A DNA stretch of 34,562 nt from an uncultured Acidobacteriia bacterium (GTDB taxonomy: Bacteria > Acidobacteriota > Terriglobia > Bryobacterales > Bryobacteraceae). The position numbers and the translations under genes are program-made. The notes under the pieces are model-generated. The model saw only the letters and a program-made list of their open reading frames with translations, searched no databases and was not told where the DNA came from. The stretch spans positions 1 through 34,562 of the forward strand of contig CAIKAS010000096.1 in assembly GCA_903825445.1 (NCBI GenBank), read 5' to 3'. Below, piece by piece: positions 7,331 to 15,704 of this stretch; position 1 is the first letter of the stretch; every line of letters begins with the position of its first letter.

Positions 7331-7501
7331 TTAGTGGCTGTCGCCGTCGTGATCGGCGTCACCGGAGATATGACTCAGTGCCTGAGGGCTCAGCTGCACC
7401 GTATCCTGCTGCGATGACGACGGTGCCTGTTGAGGTTTGGGCTGCTGGGCGATCTGAGTTGTGGTAGAGATCGCTGCATTGGACGATATTGGACTGATCA
7501 T
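7331..7501 (-). CDS. short acidobacterial-type protein with a DADHDGDSH tail
   Basis: A 56-residue protein if started at the ATG at 7501. Other in-frame ATGs lie at 7552, 7597 and 7642, but they add sequence of low-complexity, non-coding look. The protein is rich in Ser, Gln and Thr, then has DTVQLSPQALSHISGDADHDGDSH at the C-terminus. I recall this ending, with the preceding 'QDTV.LS..A' phrase, from very short proteins encoded repeatedly in Solibacter-like genomes; none has a known role. The acidic DADHDGD run resembles a metal or calcium-binding loop. AGGA lies about 12 bases before the start. It has no signal peptide. Confidence 0.55.
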   Translation of the reverse strand: MISPISSNAAISTTTQIAQQPKPQQAPSSSQQDTVQLSPQALSHISGDADHDGDSH

Positions 7502-7596
7502 TGAGATGTTGAATCCTGAATACCTTATCGGCGCCTTTACAAGAACTTCCATGGGGCCGACCGGATTGCCAGATGGCCGCCCGCTGCGGGGAGACA

Positions 7597-7624
7597 TTGA
7601 ATTGTGACTCTTGGTGGCTAGAAT
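7597..7624 (+). promoter_or_regulatory. sigma-70 type promoter for sthA
   Basis: TTGAAT (7597-7602) and TAGAAT (7619-7624) are 16 bases apart. A transcript start near 7631 leaves about 20 bases before the ATG at 7651, with AAAGG (7641-7645) as ribosome site. Confidence 0.5.
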
Positions 7625-7650
7625 AGGGAAATGTTTCTCCAAAGGTGCCT

Positions 7651-9039
7651 ATGCAGCAATTTGATCTGATCGTGATTGGCTCCGGACCTGCCGGGCAAAG
7701 GGCCGCGATACAGGCTGCGAAGGCGGGCAAACGCGTAGCGTTGATCGAGCGTCGCGAAGTGCTGGGCGGCGTCTGCATCAACACCGGTACTATCCCCAGC
7801 AAGACCATGCGCGAAGCCGTGCTGCATTTTTCCGGCTATCGTTACAAGGGCATCTACGGGATGAACTACAGCGTGAAGGGCAAGATCGGGATGACCGATC
7901 TGATCTTTCGCGTGCAACATGTGATTCGCACCGAGGTGGATGTAACTGCGGCGCAGCTCTCGCGCAACGGGGTGGAGGTGCTTACCGGGGTGGCGAGCTT
8001 CGTGGATCCGACCCACGTAGCGGTAACGAATTCACGCGGCCGGATAGAGTATGGAGCCGAATACGTCCTGATAGCCACGGGCACGAAGCCGGCAACATCG
8101 CCGCTGGTGCCGATTAACGGGCGCACGATCATCAACAGCGACCAGGTGCTGGAGATGCCGGAGATTCCAAAGACGCTCATTGTTGTGGGCGGCGGCGTGA
8201 TTGGCGTGGAGTACACGTGTATGTTCGCGACGCTGGGCGTACGTGTGATCCTGGTGGAGAAGCGTCCGCGTCTGCTGGAATTTGCCGATAACGAGATGGT
8301 GGAAGCGCTTTCGTATCACCTGCGGGATAGCCGTGTGACGATGCGGCTGAATGAGGAGGTGGCAAGCGTGGCGGAAATACCGGAGGGCGGGGTAGTGGCA
8401 ACGTTGCAGAGCCACAAGAAGATCTGTGCCGACGCGCTGCTATACGCCGTCGGCCGACAGGGCAACGTGGACGAACTGAATCTGGAAGCGGCGGGGATTG
8501 AGGCGGATTCGCGCGGCCGCATTAAAGTGGATGGTGATTTCCGGACGCAACAGCCTCATATTTTCGCGGCTGGTGACGTGATTGGCTTCCCCAGCCTGGC
8601 CTCCGTCTCAATGGAGCAGGGCAGGATCGCGGCTGGCCGGGCGTTCTCATTGCCGCTACATTCGAACCCTGCGAATTATCCATACGGCATTTATACGATT
8701 CCGGAAATTTCGTTTATCGGCAAGACGGAAGAACAATTGACCGATGAGGATGTTCCCTATGAGGTTGGCGTCGCGTACTATCGCGAGATCGCGCGCGGGC
8801 AGATTGGTGGAGATACCACAGGCAGGCTGAAGCTGATCTTCCACCGGGAGAGTCTGAAACTGCTTGGGGTGCACATCATAGGAGAAGGCGCGACGGAGTT
8901 GCTGCACATTGGACAGGCAGTGCTGATTCTCAACGGCACGATGGAATACTTCATCGATACCGTCTTTAACTATCCGACTCTTGCGGAGTGTTACAAAGCG
9001 GCGGCGTTCAACGGGATGAATAAACTGACGCAGTTTTGA
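7651..9039 (+). CDS. sthA: soluble pyridine nucleotide transhydrogenase
   Basis: 462 aa flavoprotein of the dihydrolipoamide dehydrogenase superfamily. The FAD motif is VIGSGPAGQRAA (8-19). The redox-active disulfide of the superfamily is lost: where lipoamide dehydrogenases have GGxCxxxGC, here it is GGVCINTGTIPSK, with Thr at 47 in place of the second Cys, as in E. coli SthA (GTIPSK). The NAD(P) motif VVGGGVIGVEY is near 175, and AAGDVIGFP is the FAD C-terminal motif. It equilibrates NADPH and NAD in the cytoplasm. The ATG at 7651 is chosen over a GTG at 7645 because the AAAGG ribosome site overlaps the GTG. It converges with the receptor gene 8 bases beyond its stop. Confidence 0.92.
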   Translation: MQQFDLIVIGSGPAGQRAAIQAAKAGKRVALIERREVLGGVCINTGTIPSKTMREAVLHFSGYRYKGIYGMNYSVKGKIGMTDLIFRVQHVIRTEVDVTAAQLSRNGVEVLTGVASFVDPTHVAVTNSRGRIEYGAEYVLIATGTKPATSPLVPINGRTIINSDQVLEMPEIPKTLIVVGGGVIGVEYTCMFATLGVRVILVEKRPRLLEFADNEMVEALSYHLRDSRVTMRLNEEVASVAEIPEGGVVATLQSHKKICADALLYAVGRQGNVDELNLEAAGIEADSRGRIKVDGDFRTQQPHIFAAGDVIGFPSLASVSMEQGRIAAGRAFSLPLHSNPANYPYGIYTIPEISFIGKTEEQLTDEDVPYEVGVAYYREIARGQIGGDTTGRLKLIFHRESLKLLGVHIIGEGATELLHIGQAVLILNGTMEYFIDTVFNYPTLAECYKAAAFNGMNKLTQF

Positions 9040-9047
9040 GCCCCGCT

Positions 9048-11586
9048 TCAAAACAAAAAATCAAAGTCGAAGCGGTAGCGACGATGGTAGTTGCCGAAGA
9101 AGACGCCGTACTGCGGGTCGTCAACGTTGCTGTGGACAGCGAGCGCGTTGAAGTGGTCTGTCAGATTGTAGCCGGTGACGGATAACCGAACCGTGTACTT
9201 TTTCTTCACTTTGAAATCGCGCATCAGCCGGGCGTCCGCGGAGAAGAAAAGCGGAAACCTGTTCCCGTAAGGGACATTCACGTAATTTTGCAGTTCGTCG
9301 ACAACGGTGTACGGAAAGCCGTCGCGGACCTCAATGGTCGGAAGCAGTTCGAACTTCTCGAACGGCAGCTTGATGTGGCCCCAGAGTAAGAACCGATTCG
9401 GCAGGTCCCCCGCCAGATTCGAGTAGACGCTGGGGCGCAGAAAGGGTTCGGCATAGTTTCCCACGTAGTAATCGAAGACGTTTTGATCGCCCTCCGCACG
9501 GCTGCGCACGTAGGAAAATACCAGCTGCTGTCCGTTCTCCCATGCGAATTTTCCGGTGATCTCAAGCTGTCGGTATTGAGATTCGCCGCTGCCATCCAGC
9601 ACGATCTCGTTCTGGGTCCCGAGAATGTCCGGGTGCATGACAATCAGGCCTACAGACCTGTTATCGGTGTAAATGGCGCGCATGTGGAGCAGTTTTGAGA
9701 AGCTTCTTTCGATCTGGGTGTTCCAGGTGACGCCGCGCGGCGAAAAGGCCCCCGCCACACGCTCTCCGTGAACCAAAAACGACTTGGGACCGACGATGCT
9801 CCCGATGACGTTCGAGAACTGCGCCGGGACTCCAATCACGCTGCCATCTGGCGCGTACATGGTGATAGTCTGTTCCGGATATCGGCTGAAGGCGTAAACG
9901 TCGAGAGGAATATGGTCGTAGAACTGACCGTAGCCGGTGCGAAAAACGGTTTTCTGATCTGCGAAGGGGGTCCAGGAAAAACCGGCGCGGGGGGCGATTC
10001 GCAAACTCTCCGCGAGTCTCTGATGTTCGATTCGCATACCGAGGTCCGCGGACAGCCGGGAACCGATAGTCCAGTGATCCTGAACATAGCCCGTAAACTC
10101 CAGATCGGTTCGCTTATAGGGCCCCTGATTGGTGAAATCGATGGATTCGAGCAGCAACCCGGCGGCGTTTTTGATTTCGACGGAACGATAGTTGAATTCG
10201 CCGTGGTCGCTGGACACTGTCAGCGAAGTTCCGGCTTTGATTTGATGCGCCCCATGGAATCTGACGGGCGACGGCGACCAGATTTCCAGCCATTCGCGCC
10301 GAAAAGCATCGCGGGTTTGGGTGCCGAAGTAGTTGCCGCTGTTCCCCTGCGGCATGACGACTTCGTCAGCCGGACCCTGCGCACCGATGTAAGTGTGAAA
10401 GCGCTGGTACGCGAACGAAGTATCCAGAGTGCCGCCCCAGAGACCGAGGTGGTCGGCCAGCGTGCCTTCATAGGCAGTCTGCGCGTAGCTGGGCGTCACG
10501 GGTTGCGGATTGAAATAGTCGGGGTTAACGAAGTTGGTGTGTTCCGGGTTGAAGTGAAACGTGGCGTTGATAATCTGTCGCGTCGAAAGAATGTAATCGA
10601 TCTGGGTAAAGGAATTTACGCGTTCGTGCTTCGAGATGTTGTACGGAAATCCCAATGTCCGGTTCGGCGTCTTGTCGAGAAAATACTGAAGCGCTGTGAT
10701 GACGAAAAGGCGATCTTTGATGACAGGTCCGCCGATCACTCCGTGCGGCGTTTCGTTGGCGATGCCGCGCATGTGATAGCTGCGAATCCGGAAATCGGGA
10801 AAAGGATCGTTGAGTTCCGCGTGCCATTTGTCGCCGCCGCGCTTCGTTTCCACAGCGACCACGCTCTGAGTGAAGCGGCCGTACTGCGCGAGGAAAGGAG
10901 TATTGAGGACATTCACGGACTCAATAGAATCCACGGGGACCGTCTGGCCGAACTTGCCGGTTGCAGGGTCCGTAACATCGCTTTCGTTGACGACCAGAGA
11001 GCTTCTCTGTTCGCCGGAGCCATCCAGTTTGAGTTCACCGTTGGGGGAACGGACTACACCGGGAACAAGCGGAAGCACATCGCTGATCGTCGCGGGGTTC
11101 GACGGAAGGTTCTTAACTTCAGCGGGGTGCAGTTCGTAGTTCTGGGACGAACTCTGTTCAACCGGTGGCGGCGATTCGGCATTCACGTCAACGCTGGAAC
11201 GGTTCGTCTGGGGATTCATCGTAAGGGTGATTTCGATGGCTGGCGCACCGGTGATCTCGAAGTTGACCGCGCTGTCTTCGAAACCCTCCTTTACGGCTTT
11301 GGCGGTCCAGACGCCGCAGGGGAACATTTTCGAATTCCACTAAACCGGACGTTGGCGACGTTTGGGTGCCGAGTTCGACTGTGGACGAACCGATGTGCAC
11401 CTTCGCGTTGTAGATCGCGGCTTCCTGAGAGTCTTTAACGAAAATGCGGAGTTCGCCCGGCTGACATGTCTGAGCCCAAACAGCTGCTGTGCAGACGCAT
11501 AAGCCACAAGCAAGGCGAAGTCCTGGCCAGATCGGTGAGAGGCCTCCCGGAATCCGGCCGATGCGCGGGTGTTGGATTCGAAGCAA
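9048..11586 (-). CDS. Oar-like TonB-dependent receptor, interrupted by a frameshift
   Basis: Outer-membrane receptor of the acidobacterial Oar type, about 845 aa if repaired. It starts near the TTG at 11586 with a signal peptide (LACGLCVCTAAVWAQ). A carboxypeptidase-regulatory-like beta domain comes next (GELRIFVKDSQEAAIYNAKV). Then there is a plug-like domain (NLPSNPATISDVLPLVPGV, LVVNESDVTDPATG, DSIESVNVLNTPFLAQYG) and a long beta-barrel ending in RYRFDFDFLF, with the terminal Phe of outer-membrane proteins. The reading frame breaks at four consecutive C (11319-11322, minus strand): FENVP is in one frame and CGVWTAKAVKEGF in another, and removing one C joins them. So it is a pseudogene, a phase-variable gene or a sequencing error. 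The ligand is unknown. The start is uncertain because no good ribosome site is seen. Confidence 0.85.
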
Positions 11587-11734
11587 ACCTTATTATGCTC
11601 CAGGTTAGACTGATGCGCGGGAGATGCGGCGATATCCAATGTTCACTTGGATGCGACAGGGAGGGCTTCCTCGGAAGAAGCGATTCCTGAAGCGGGCGGC
11701 CTGCCCGGCTTTCTCTACTAATGGGCTGATTCAA

Positions 11735-12592
11735 TTATTCCGATGTCAGCCGGCTATCGACGGCGAATCGCTTGTAATCATACAAATGCGAATGAAGCTT
11801 GGCGCGGGGATGGATTCCCAACATCAGCTTCACGTCAAATCGGAAGTCGACGTTATCAGTCAGCCAGTCGTCTCCGATTTTTACCGACTCCATATCGATG
11901 GTGCTTCCCGGCTGAAATCCGGTGGCAGCCCGAATAAACTCGATGTGTTCTTTGATTTCCATGCCATCCTGCTGGTCGAACCAGAGGATCTGGCGGGTTG
12001 CAAGAGCCTGTTCCCCGCGTTTGTCGGCGGGCTTGTAGTTGCCGGCCTTTGGCTCGGATTCCATTCGCCACGCCTTGCGTCCGGCTACGGTCTCTTCGCC
12101 GATCACCTTCTTTTCGAAAAATCGGTCCACCAGATCCAGATCGCTGGTGTTGAAGCTGCGGCTGATGGCTGGGCCGAACCCGTGTTTCTTTCGTTCGGCG
12201 CGGGCTTTTTCAAGGTCGGCATCCACTTTCTTTTGCGTCTTCGTATCGAGCGGTTGGCCGTCGATGAGGAGCAATTTTTTGTACTCCGCGCCTTCCAGCA
12301 TGATGTGCTCGTATGTCTTGCGAGTGGTTGTGGTGGCTTTGCCGTCTTTCTCGAGATCGGAGGTATCGTTGTCCTCACGATAGGTGTACTTCCAGCCTCG
12401 GGCGTCCTGTGCCTTTTGGGCAGCCTTTGCGCGGGCAAGAAGTTCGGTGGGCGTGGGGATAGGATAGGCCGGGAGGTCCGCAGTCCCGGCCGCATTGTCC
12501 TGGGCTCGAACTGATTGATTCGGGGGAGCTTGTGCGTCGACAGGGGTGGCCGCGGCACAGAACAGCAACACCGGGAGCCAGAGCTTTTTCAC
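11735..12592 (-). CDS. exported protein, outer-membrane lipoprotein-sorting (LolA-like) type
   Basis: 285 aa from the GTG at 12592 (a GTG at 12595 is equally possible). It begins with a signal peptide (VKKLWLPVLLFCAAATPVDAQ), then a helical Lys/Ala/Asp-rich segment and a beta-rich domain: WKYTYREDNDTSDLEKDG, YEHIMLEGAEYKKLLLIDGQ, GRKAWRMESEPK, RQILWFDQQDGMEIKEHIEF and SVKIGDDWLTDNVDFRFDVK. The order 'evaluate, G.kawr.e..P, lWfD..dg...., ...' recalls LolA/LolB-like exported proteins annotated as lipoprotein-sorting in Acidobacteria. The role is inferred only from that. It is followed, 148 bases on, by the receptor gene on the same strand. It diverges from the ECF sigma gene. Confidence 0.6.
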   Translation of the reverse strand: MKKLWLPVLLFCAAATPVDAQAPPNQSVRAQDNAAGTADLPAYPIPTPTELLARAKAAQKAQDARGWKYTYREDNDTSDLEKDGKATTTTRKTYEHIMLEGAEYKKLLLIDGQPLDTKTQKKVDADLEKARAERKKHGFGPAISRSFNTSDLDLVDRFFEKKVIGEETVAGRKAWRMESEPKAGNYKPADKRGEQALATRQILWFDQQDGMEIKEHIEFIRAATGFQPGSTIDMESVKIGDDWLTDNVDFRFDVKLMLGIHPRAKLHSHLYDYKRFAVDSRLTSE

Positions 12593-12686
12593 CACCGGTT
12601 CGATTTTAGCAATTTGGCGGTGGGAGCGCCCGCATAGCCAGTGGCATCTAAATTGTTCGAGAATAGGAGTGTTCTCCCACCCGGAG

Positions 12687-12712
12687 GGAACTTTTTGCCC
12701 CGCCAACTCAAT
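12687..12712 (+). promoter_or_regulatory. ECF-type promoter candidate before the sigma gene
   Basis: GGAACTT (12687-12693) is the classic -35 element of ECF sigma factors. TCAAT follows 14 bases later (12708-12712). A start near 12720 would give a leader of about 30 bases to the ATG at 12749 and would rule out the in-frame start at 12641. Autoregulation of the sigma operon is the inference. Confidence 0.35.
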
Positions 12713-12748
12713 ACAGATTTGAGCGGCTTCCTGGTACAGCGCACGGCG

Positions 12749-13297
12749 ATGCAGCGAAGCGACGAAGAACTATACCGCTTGATGAAACGCGGCGACCGCG
12801 AGGCTTTCGGCGAGCTCTATGAGCGTCGAGGCCCGGCGCTGCGCCGCTACGCGCTTCATATGTCCGGCAGCCCTACTGCGGCCGAGGAAGTTGCGCACGA
12901 AGTTTTCGTCCAGTTGATGCGGGCGAACACCAATTTCGACGACAAGCGAGGATCCCTGGAAGGCTGGATGTATGGCGTGGCACGGAATCTGGTGCGCGTC
13001 ATCCGGCGCAAGGGACAAGTAGAAGAGCCGGTGGACCAGGCGGTTCGCCACGACATCTTGGGAGAACTGATCAATGCCGAGTCGCTTGCGGCGCTGCAGG
13101 TTTCACTGCGGGAGTTGCCGGAGTTGTATCGGGACGCGGTAGTGCTGTGCGATCTGGAAGAGAAGAGCTACGAGGAAGCGGCGCGAGTGATGGGATGCCC
13201 GGTGGGAACAGTGCGGTCCAGGCTGCACAGAGCTCGCGGTCTGCTGGCGGGCAAGATGAAAAGACATTTTGCGGCACCCGAAATGGCCGCGCGGTGA
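12749..13297 (+). CDS. ECF sigma-70 family RNA polymerase sigma factor
   Basis: 182 aa with the two-domain ECF layout. Region 2 is DREAFGELYERRGPALRRYA, then AEEVAHEVFVQLMR (45-58, the 'A(E/D)(E/D)xxQ(E/D)xF' helix) and GSLEGWMYGVARNLVRVIRR (68-87). Region 4 is LRELPELYRDAVVLCDLEE, YEEAARVMGCPVGTVRSRLHRARGLL, a helix-turn-helix for the -35 box. It directs RNA polymerase to specific promoters, usually for envelope functions. The frame is open upstream to 12641, but the extra 36 residues have no sigma homology and would sit above the predicted promoter. The next gene is its cognate anti-sigma, 26 bases downstream. Confidence 0.93.
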   Translation: MQRSDEELYRLMKRGDREAFGELYERRGPALRRYALHMSGSPTAAEEVAHEVFVQLMRANTNFDDKRGSLEGWMYGVARNLVRVIRRKGQVEEPVDQAVRHDILGELINAESLAALQVSLRELPELYRDAVVLCDLEEKSYEEAARVMGCPVGTVRSRLHRARGLLAGKMKRHFAAPEMAAR

Positions 13298-13323
13298 AGG
13301 AAGTTGATGGGAGGCCGGACGTT

Positions 13324-13968
13324 ATGAACTGTGATTTCGCAATTACGGAACTGGTGGAATCGGCGCGACGCAGCCAGCAATTAAGCAGCGATCTGGCGGC
13401 ACATGTAGCTTTGTGCGATTCCTGCCGCGTGCGCTGGGAATCAGAAAGCGCGTTGACCTCGCATTTACGAGCGATCAGGACGACAAGCTCTGAGGGCAAT
13501 CCGGAGTGGAGCAAAGCGGTGCTGTTGCGCGAATTCGATGCCAGCCGCCGTCATGAGCGGCAGGTTCGCTGGATGTGGGCCATGTCGTCGGCGGCAGTCC
13601 TTGTGTTGAGTGTGGTCGCGGTTCGCGACGTTTGGATGAAACCGGTCTCGACAGCTTCGCATTCAGGCGGCGTAGTCGTGGCGCAGTCGTATCCGATGCG
13701 TGAATACAGCCCGGAAGCGTTTGAACCGGCCGAAGAGGCGGGAGAGAAGGGCTTTATTAAGGTACCGTTCGCTTTGCCACCGGTGCCGGGCGAGACGTTT
13801 GGAATTGTTCGGACTGAACTGGATCCGGCGGATTTGGCGAAGATGGGGGTCAGCGTCGATCCGGCGTGGACGGGTACTTTGCAGGCTGATTTATTGGTGG
13901 GTGAGGATGGTTTCACCGAGGCTGTCAGGCTATCCAACGATAGTTCTGAAGACAATTCAGGTTCTTAA
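13324..13968 (+). CDS. anti-sigma factor with zinc-finger (ZAS) domain
   Basis: 214 aa. The N-terminus has H27-x3-C31-x2-C34 (HVALCDSC), the zinc-binding anti-sigma motif. A single membrane helix lies at about 83-100 (WMWAMSSAAVLVLSVVAV). The outer part ends with VPFALPPVPGETFGIVRTEL, DLAKMGVSVD and LQADLLVGEDGFTEAVRL, a conserved extracytoplasmic module of acidobacterial anti-sigma proteins. It should hold the sigma factor at the membrane until a signal is sensed. The ATG at 13324 is chosen for its GGGAGG 9 bases upstream; a GTG overlapping the sigma stop (13294) is an alternative. Confidence 0.88.
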   Translation: MNCDFAITELVESARRSQQLSSDLAAHVALCDSCRVRWESESALTSHLRAIRTTSSEGNPEWSKAVLLREFDASRRHERQVRWMWAMSSAAVLVLSVVAVRDVWMKPVSTASHSGGVVVAQSYPMREYSPEAFEPAEEAGEKGFIKVPFALPPVPGETFGIVRTELDPADLAKMGVSVDPAWTGTLQADLLVGEDGFTEAVRLSNDSSEDNSGS

Positions 13969-14000
13969 AGTTCAGGGAGAAAGGATCGACAGGGGATTAT

Positions 14001-14906
14001 ATGAAGAAGCAACTGATGGCTTTTGCGGTATGTTCGGCGGTGGCACTGGCACAGGGACCGAATGTGCGCATTGCCGGCGGTGGTCCGGGCGGCCCGGGAC
14101 CGGGCGGCTTTGGCGGACGCGGGGGTATGGAAATGATGGGTGGCGGCCGTGTGGTTACTGGCGCACCGTACTCCGCTGTGGAAGTGCTGACTATTCAGGA
14201 AAAGTTTGCGGATGGCAATTCGGTCAACACGACGACCAGCGTGCAGCGCGCGCGGGACAGTCAAGGCCGTACTTATACGAGTGAAGTGGTTACGCCGCCG
14301 GCCGCGTCGGGAAAAGCGGCGTTTACGCGCGTCACTATCAGCGATCCGGTGGCGGGCTATCGCTACGAGCTGAATTCCTCGACGATGATTGCGGTGCAGA
14401 GCCGGATACCGACTGGCGGCCGCGGTCCTGGTGGGGGTTCGGCAGTGCGGACGGCTGGTCCGGGTGGCGCTCGCGGACCGAATCCGGCGGCCGCACTGGG
14501 CACGGTAACGCGTCCGAACGGGGCTGTGGTTACTACGTCCAGCAATGGCACGGCGTCAGTGAACGGCGTGCTGGCCACGCACACGCTGGTAACGGAAGTG
14601 ATTCCTGCCGGTGCGATCGGGAACGCGGCGCCGATTACTACATCGCGCACAACCTATGTCTCGACTGATCTGAAACTGCCCGTACAGATCAAGACCAGCG
14701 ATCCGCGTTTTGGCACGAGCGATATGGAACTGACGAACCTTTCGACGGGCGAGCCGAGCGCGGCGCTGTTCGCGGTGCCGGCGGGTTACACGGTCAAGAA
14801 GGCAGGGCCGGAGAATGGGCGCGGACGCGGGCCGGGTGGCCCCGGAGGTCCGGGTGGTGCAGGCTTCCGTCGCGGTGGTCCGCCACCGGCGAATGGCGGG
14901 CAGTAA
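14001..14906 (+). CDS. secreted Gly/Pro-rich protein of unknown function
   Basis: 301 aa with a signal peptide (MKKQLMAFAVCSAVALAQG). Low-complexity Gly-Pro-Arg stretches occur near the N-terminus (GGGPGGPGPGGFGGRGG), the middle and the C-terminus (GRGPGGPGGPGGAGFRRGG). Between them are ordered parts: GAPYSAVEVLTIQEKFADGN, QRARDSQGRTYTSE, TRVTISDPVAGYRYELNSS and TTYVSTDLKLPVQIKTSDPR, ELTNLSTGEPSAALFAVPAGY. The phrases 'RDS.GRT..E' and 'I.DP..GY.Y.L' are shared by a group of acidobacterial exported proteins with no known role. It lies 32 bases after the anti-sigma gene and is probably in the same transcript, so it is likely part of the sigma regulon. AGGGG precedes the start by 9 bases. Confidence 0.75.
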   Translation: MKKQLMAFAVCSAVALAQGPNVRIAGGGPGGPGPGGFGGRGGMEMMGGGRVVTGAPYSAVEVLTIQEKFADGNSVNTTTSVQRARDSQGRTYTSEVVTPPAASGKAAFTRVTISDPVAGYRYELNSSTMIAVQSRIPTGGRGPGGGSAVRTAGPGGARGPNPAAALGTVTRPNGAVVTTSSNGTASVNGVLATHTLVTEVIPAGAIGNAAPITTSRTTYVSTDLKLPVQIKTSDPRFGTSDMELTNLSTGEPSAALFAVPAGYTVKKAGPENGRGRGPGGPGGPGGAGFRRGGPPPANGGQ

Positions 14907-14927
14907 CCAAAGCTTTACGCACAAATG

Positions 14928-14960
14928 AAAAGGGGGAGCGATTATCGCTCCCCCTTTTTT
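14928..14960. terminator. strong intrinsic terminator, works in both directions
   Basis: AAAAGGGGGAGCGA (14928-14941), a TTA loop and TCGCTCCCCCTTTTTT (14945-14960) form a perfect 14-bp stem with a T run on one side and A run on the other. It separates the convergent genes ending at 14906 and 14978. Confidence 0.9.
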
Positions 14961-14977
14961 GCTCTATAAAGCCTATC

Positions 14978-15637
14978 TTACTTTGGTTGCGGGACGATGC
15001 GCAGATACGGTTTCGGCGCTTTCCAGCCATCCGGGTACTTCTGCTTTGCCTCTTCTTCCTGGACGGAGGGGAGAATGATTACGTCGTCGCCGGACTTCCA
15101 GTTCACGGGTGTCGCGACCTTGTGTTTCGCGGTGAGTTGCATGGAATCCAGCACGCGCAGAACTTCGTCGAAGTTGCGACCGGTACTCATCGGATACATC
15201 AGCATCAGCTTGATCTTCTTATCGGGACCGACCATGAATACCGTACGCACCGTGGCGTTGGTGGCGGCGGTACGGCCTTCGGACGTGGTTCCGGCATCGG
15301 CGGGGAGCATGCCATAGAGCTTGGCGATCTTGAGTTCCGGGTCGCCGATCATGGGATAGGTCACGGCGTGTCCCTGCGTCTCTTCGATGTCGGCGGCCCA
15401 CTTGCCGTGGCTGCTGACGGGATCGACGCTGAGGCCGAGGATCTTGCAGTTACGGGCGGCGAACTCGGGTTGGAGCCCTGCCATGTAGCCCAGTTCGGTG
15501 GTACAGACCGGCGTGAAGTCCTTGGGGTGTGAGAAGAGGATGGCCCAGCCATCGCCAATCCATTCGTGGAAGTTGATCTCGCCCTGCGTGGTTTCCGCTG
15601 TAAAATTCGGTGCTTCGTCGTTGATTCTCAGTGACAT
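14978..15637 (-). CDS. peroxiredoxin, 1-Cys (Prx6) type
   Basis: 219 aa. The peroxidatic Cys is C45 in FTPVCTTE, inside HPKDFTPVCTTELG (37-50), and the C-terminal dimerisation part has VATPVNWKSGDDVIILPS. The Prx6 phrases KILGLSVDPVSSHGKWAADI and YPMIGDPELKIAKLYGML are present. The protein has a second Cys at about 64 (RNCKIL) but none in the C-terminal position used as resolving Cys by 2-Cys enzymes, consistent with the 1-Cys group. It reduces H2O2 and organic peroxides in the cytoplasm. The start at 15637 has AAGGA about 9 bases upstream. A near-perfect palindrome at 15673-15688 lies just before it and may be its operator. Confidence 0.93.
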   Translation of the reverse strand: MSLRINDEAPNFTAETTQGEINFHEWIGDGWAILFSHPKDFTPVCTTELGYMAGLQPEFAARNCKILGLSVDPVSSHGKWAADIEETQGHAVTYPMIGDPELKIAKLYGMLPADAGTTSEGRTAATNATVRTVFMVGPDKKIKLMLMYPMSTGRNFDEVLRVLDSMQLTAKHKVATPVNWKSGDDVIILPSVQEEEAKQKYPDGWKAPKPYLRIVPQPK

Positions 15638-15672
15638 AATTCAGTGTCCTTTTAGCGTTTAATTCCTTACGC

Positions 15673-15688
15673 TAACATACGTTTGTTA
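15673..15688. promoter_or_regulatory. palindromic operator candidate before the peroxiredoxin gene
   Basis: TAACATACGTTTGTTA is a 16-base palindrome except for the pair at positions 6 and 11. It sits 36-51 bases upstream of the peroxiredoxin start and just beyond the stop of the aldo/keto reductase gene. It could be bound by a dimeric repressor; the identity is unknown. Confidence 0.4.
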
Positions 15689-15704
15689 CGGCGGCAAATC
15701 ACGC

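Noticed and set aside
9768..11438. Long open frame (556 codons) on the plus strand
   Set aside because: It is antisense to the Oar-like receptor, whose protein has recognisable domains; the plus-strand translation has no family features and reflects high G+C codon use.
11632..11652. ATCCAA/TTGGAT inverted repeat upstream of the receptor gene
   Set aside because: Only 6 bp and isolated; chance is a sufficient explanation.
11624..12514. 296-codon plus-strand frame
   Set aside because: It is antisense to the exported LolA-like protein; the latter has a signal peptide and sensible composition.
12641..12748. N-terminal extension of the sigma factor
   Set aside because: No sigma similarity, and it would lie upstream of the GGAACTT promoter candidate.
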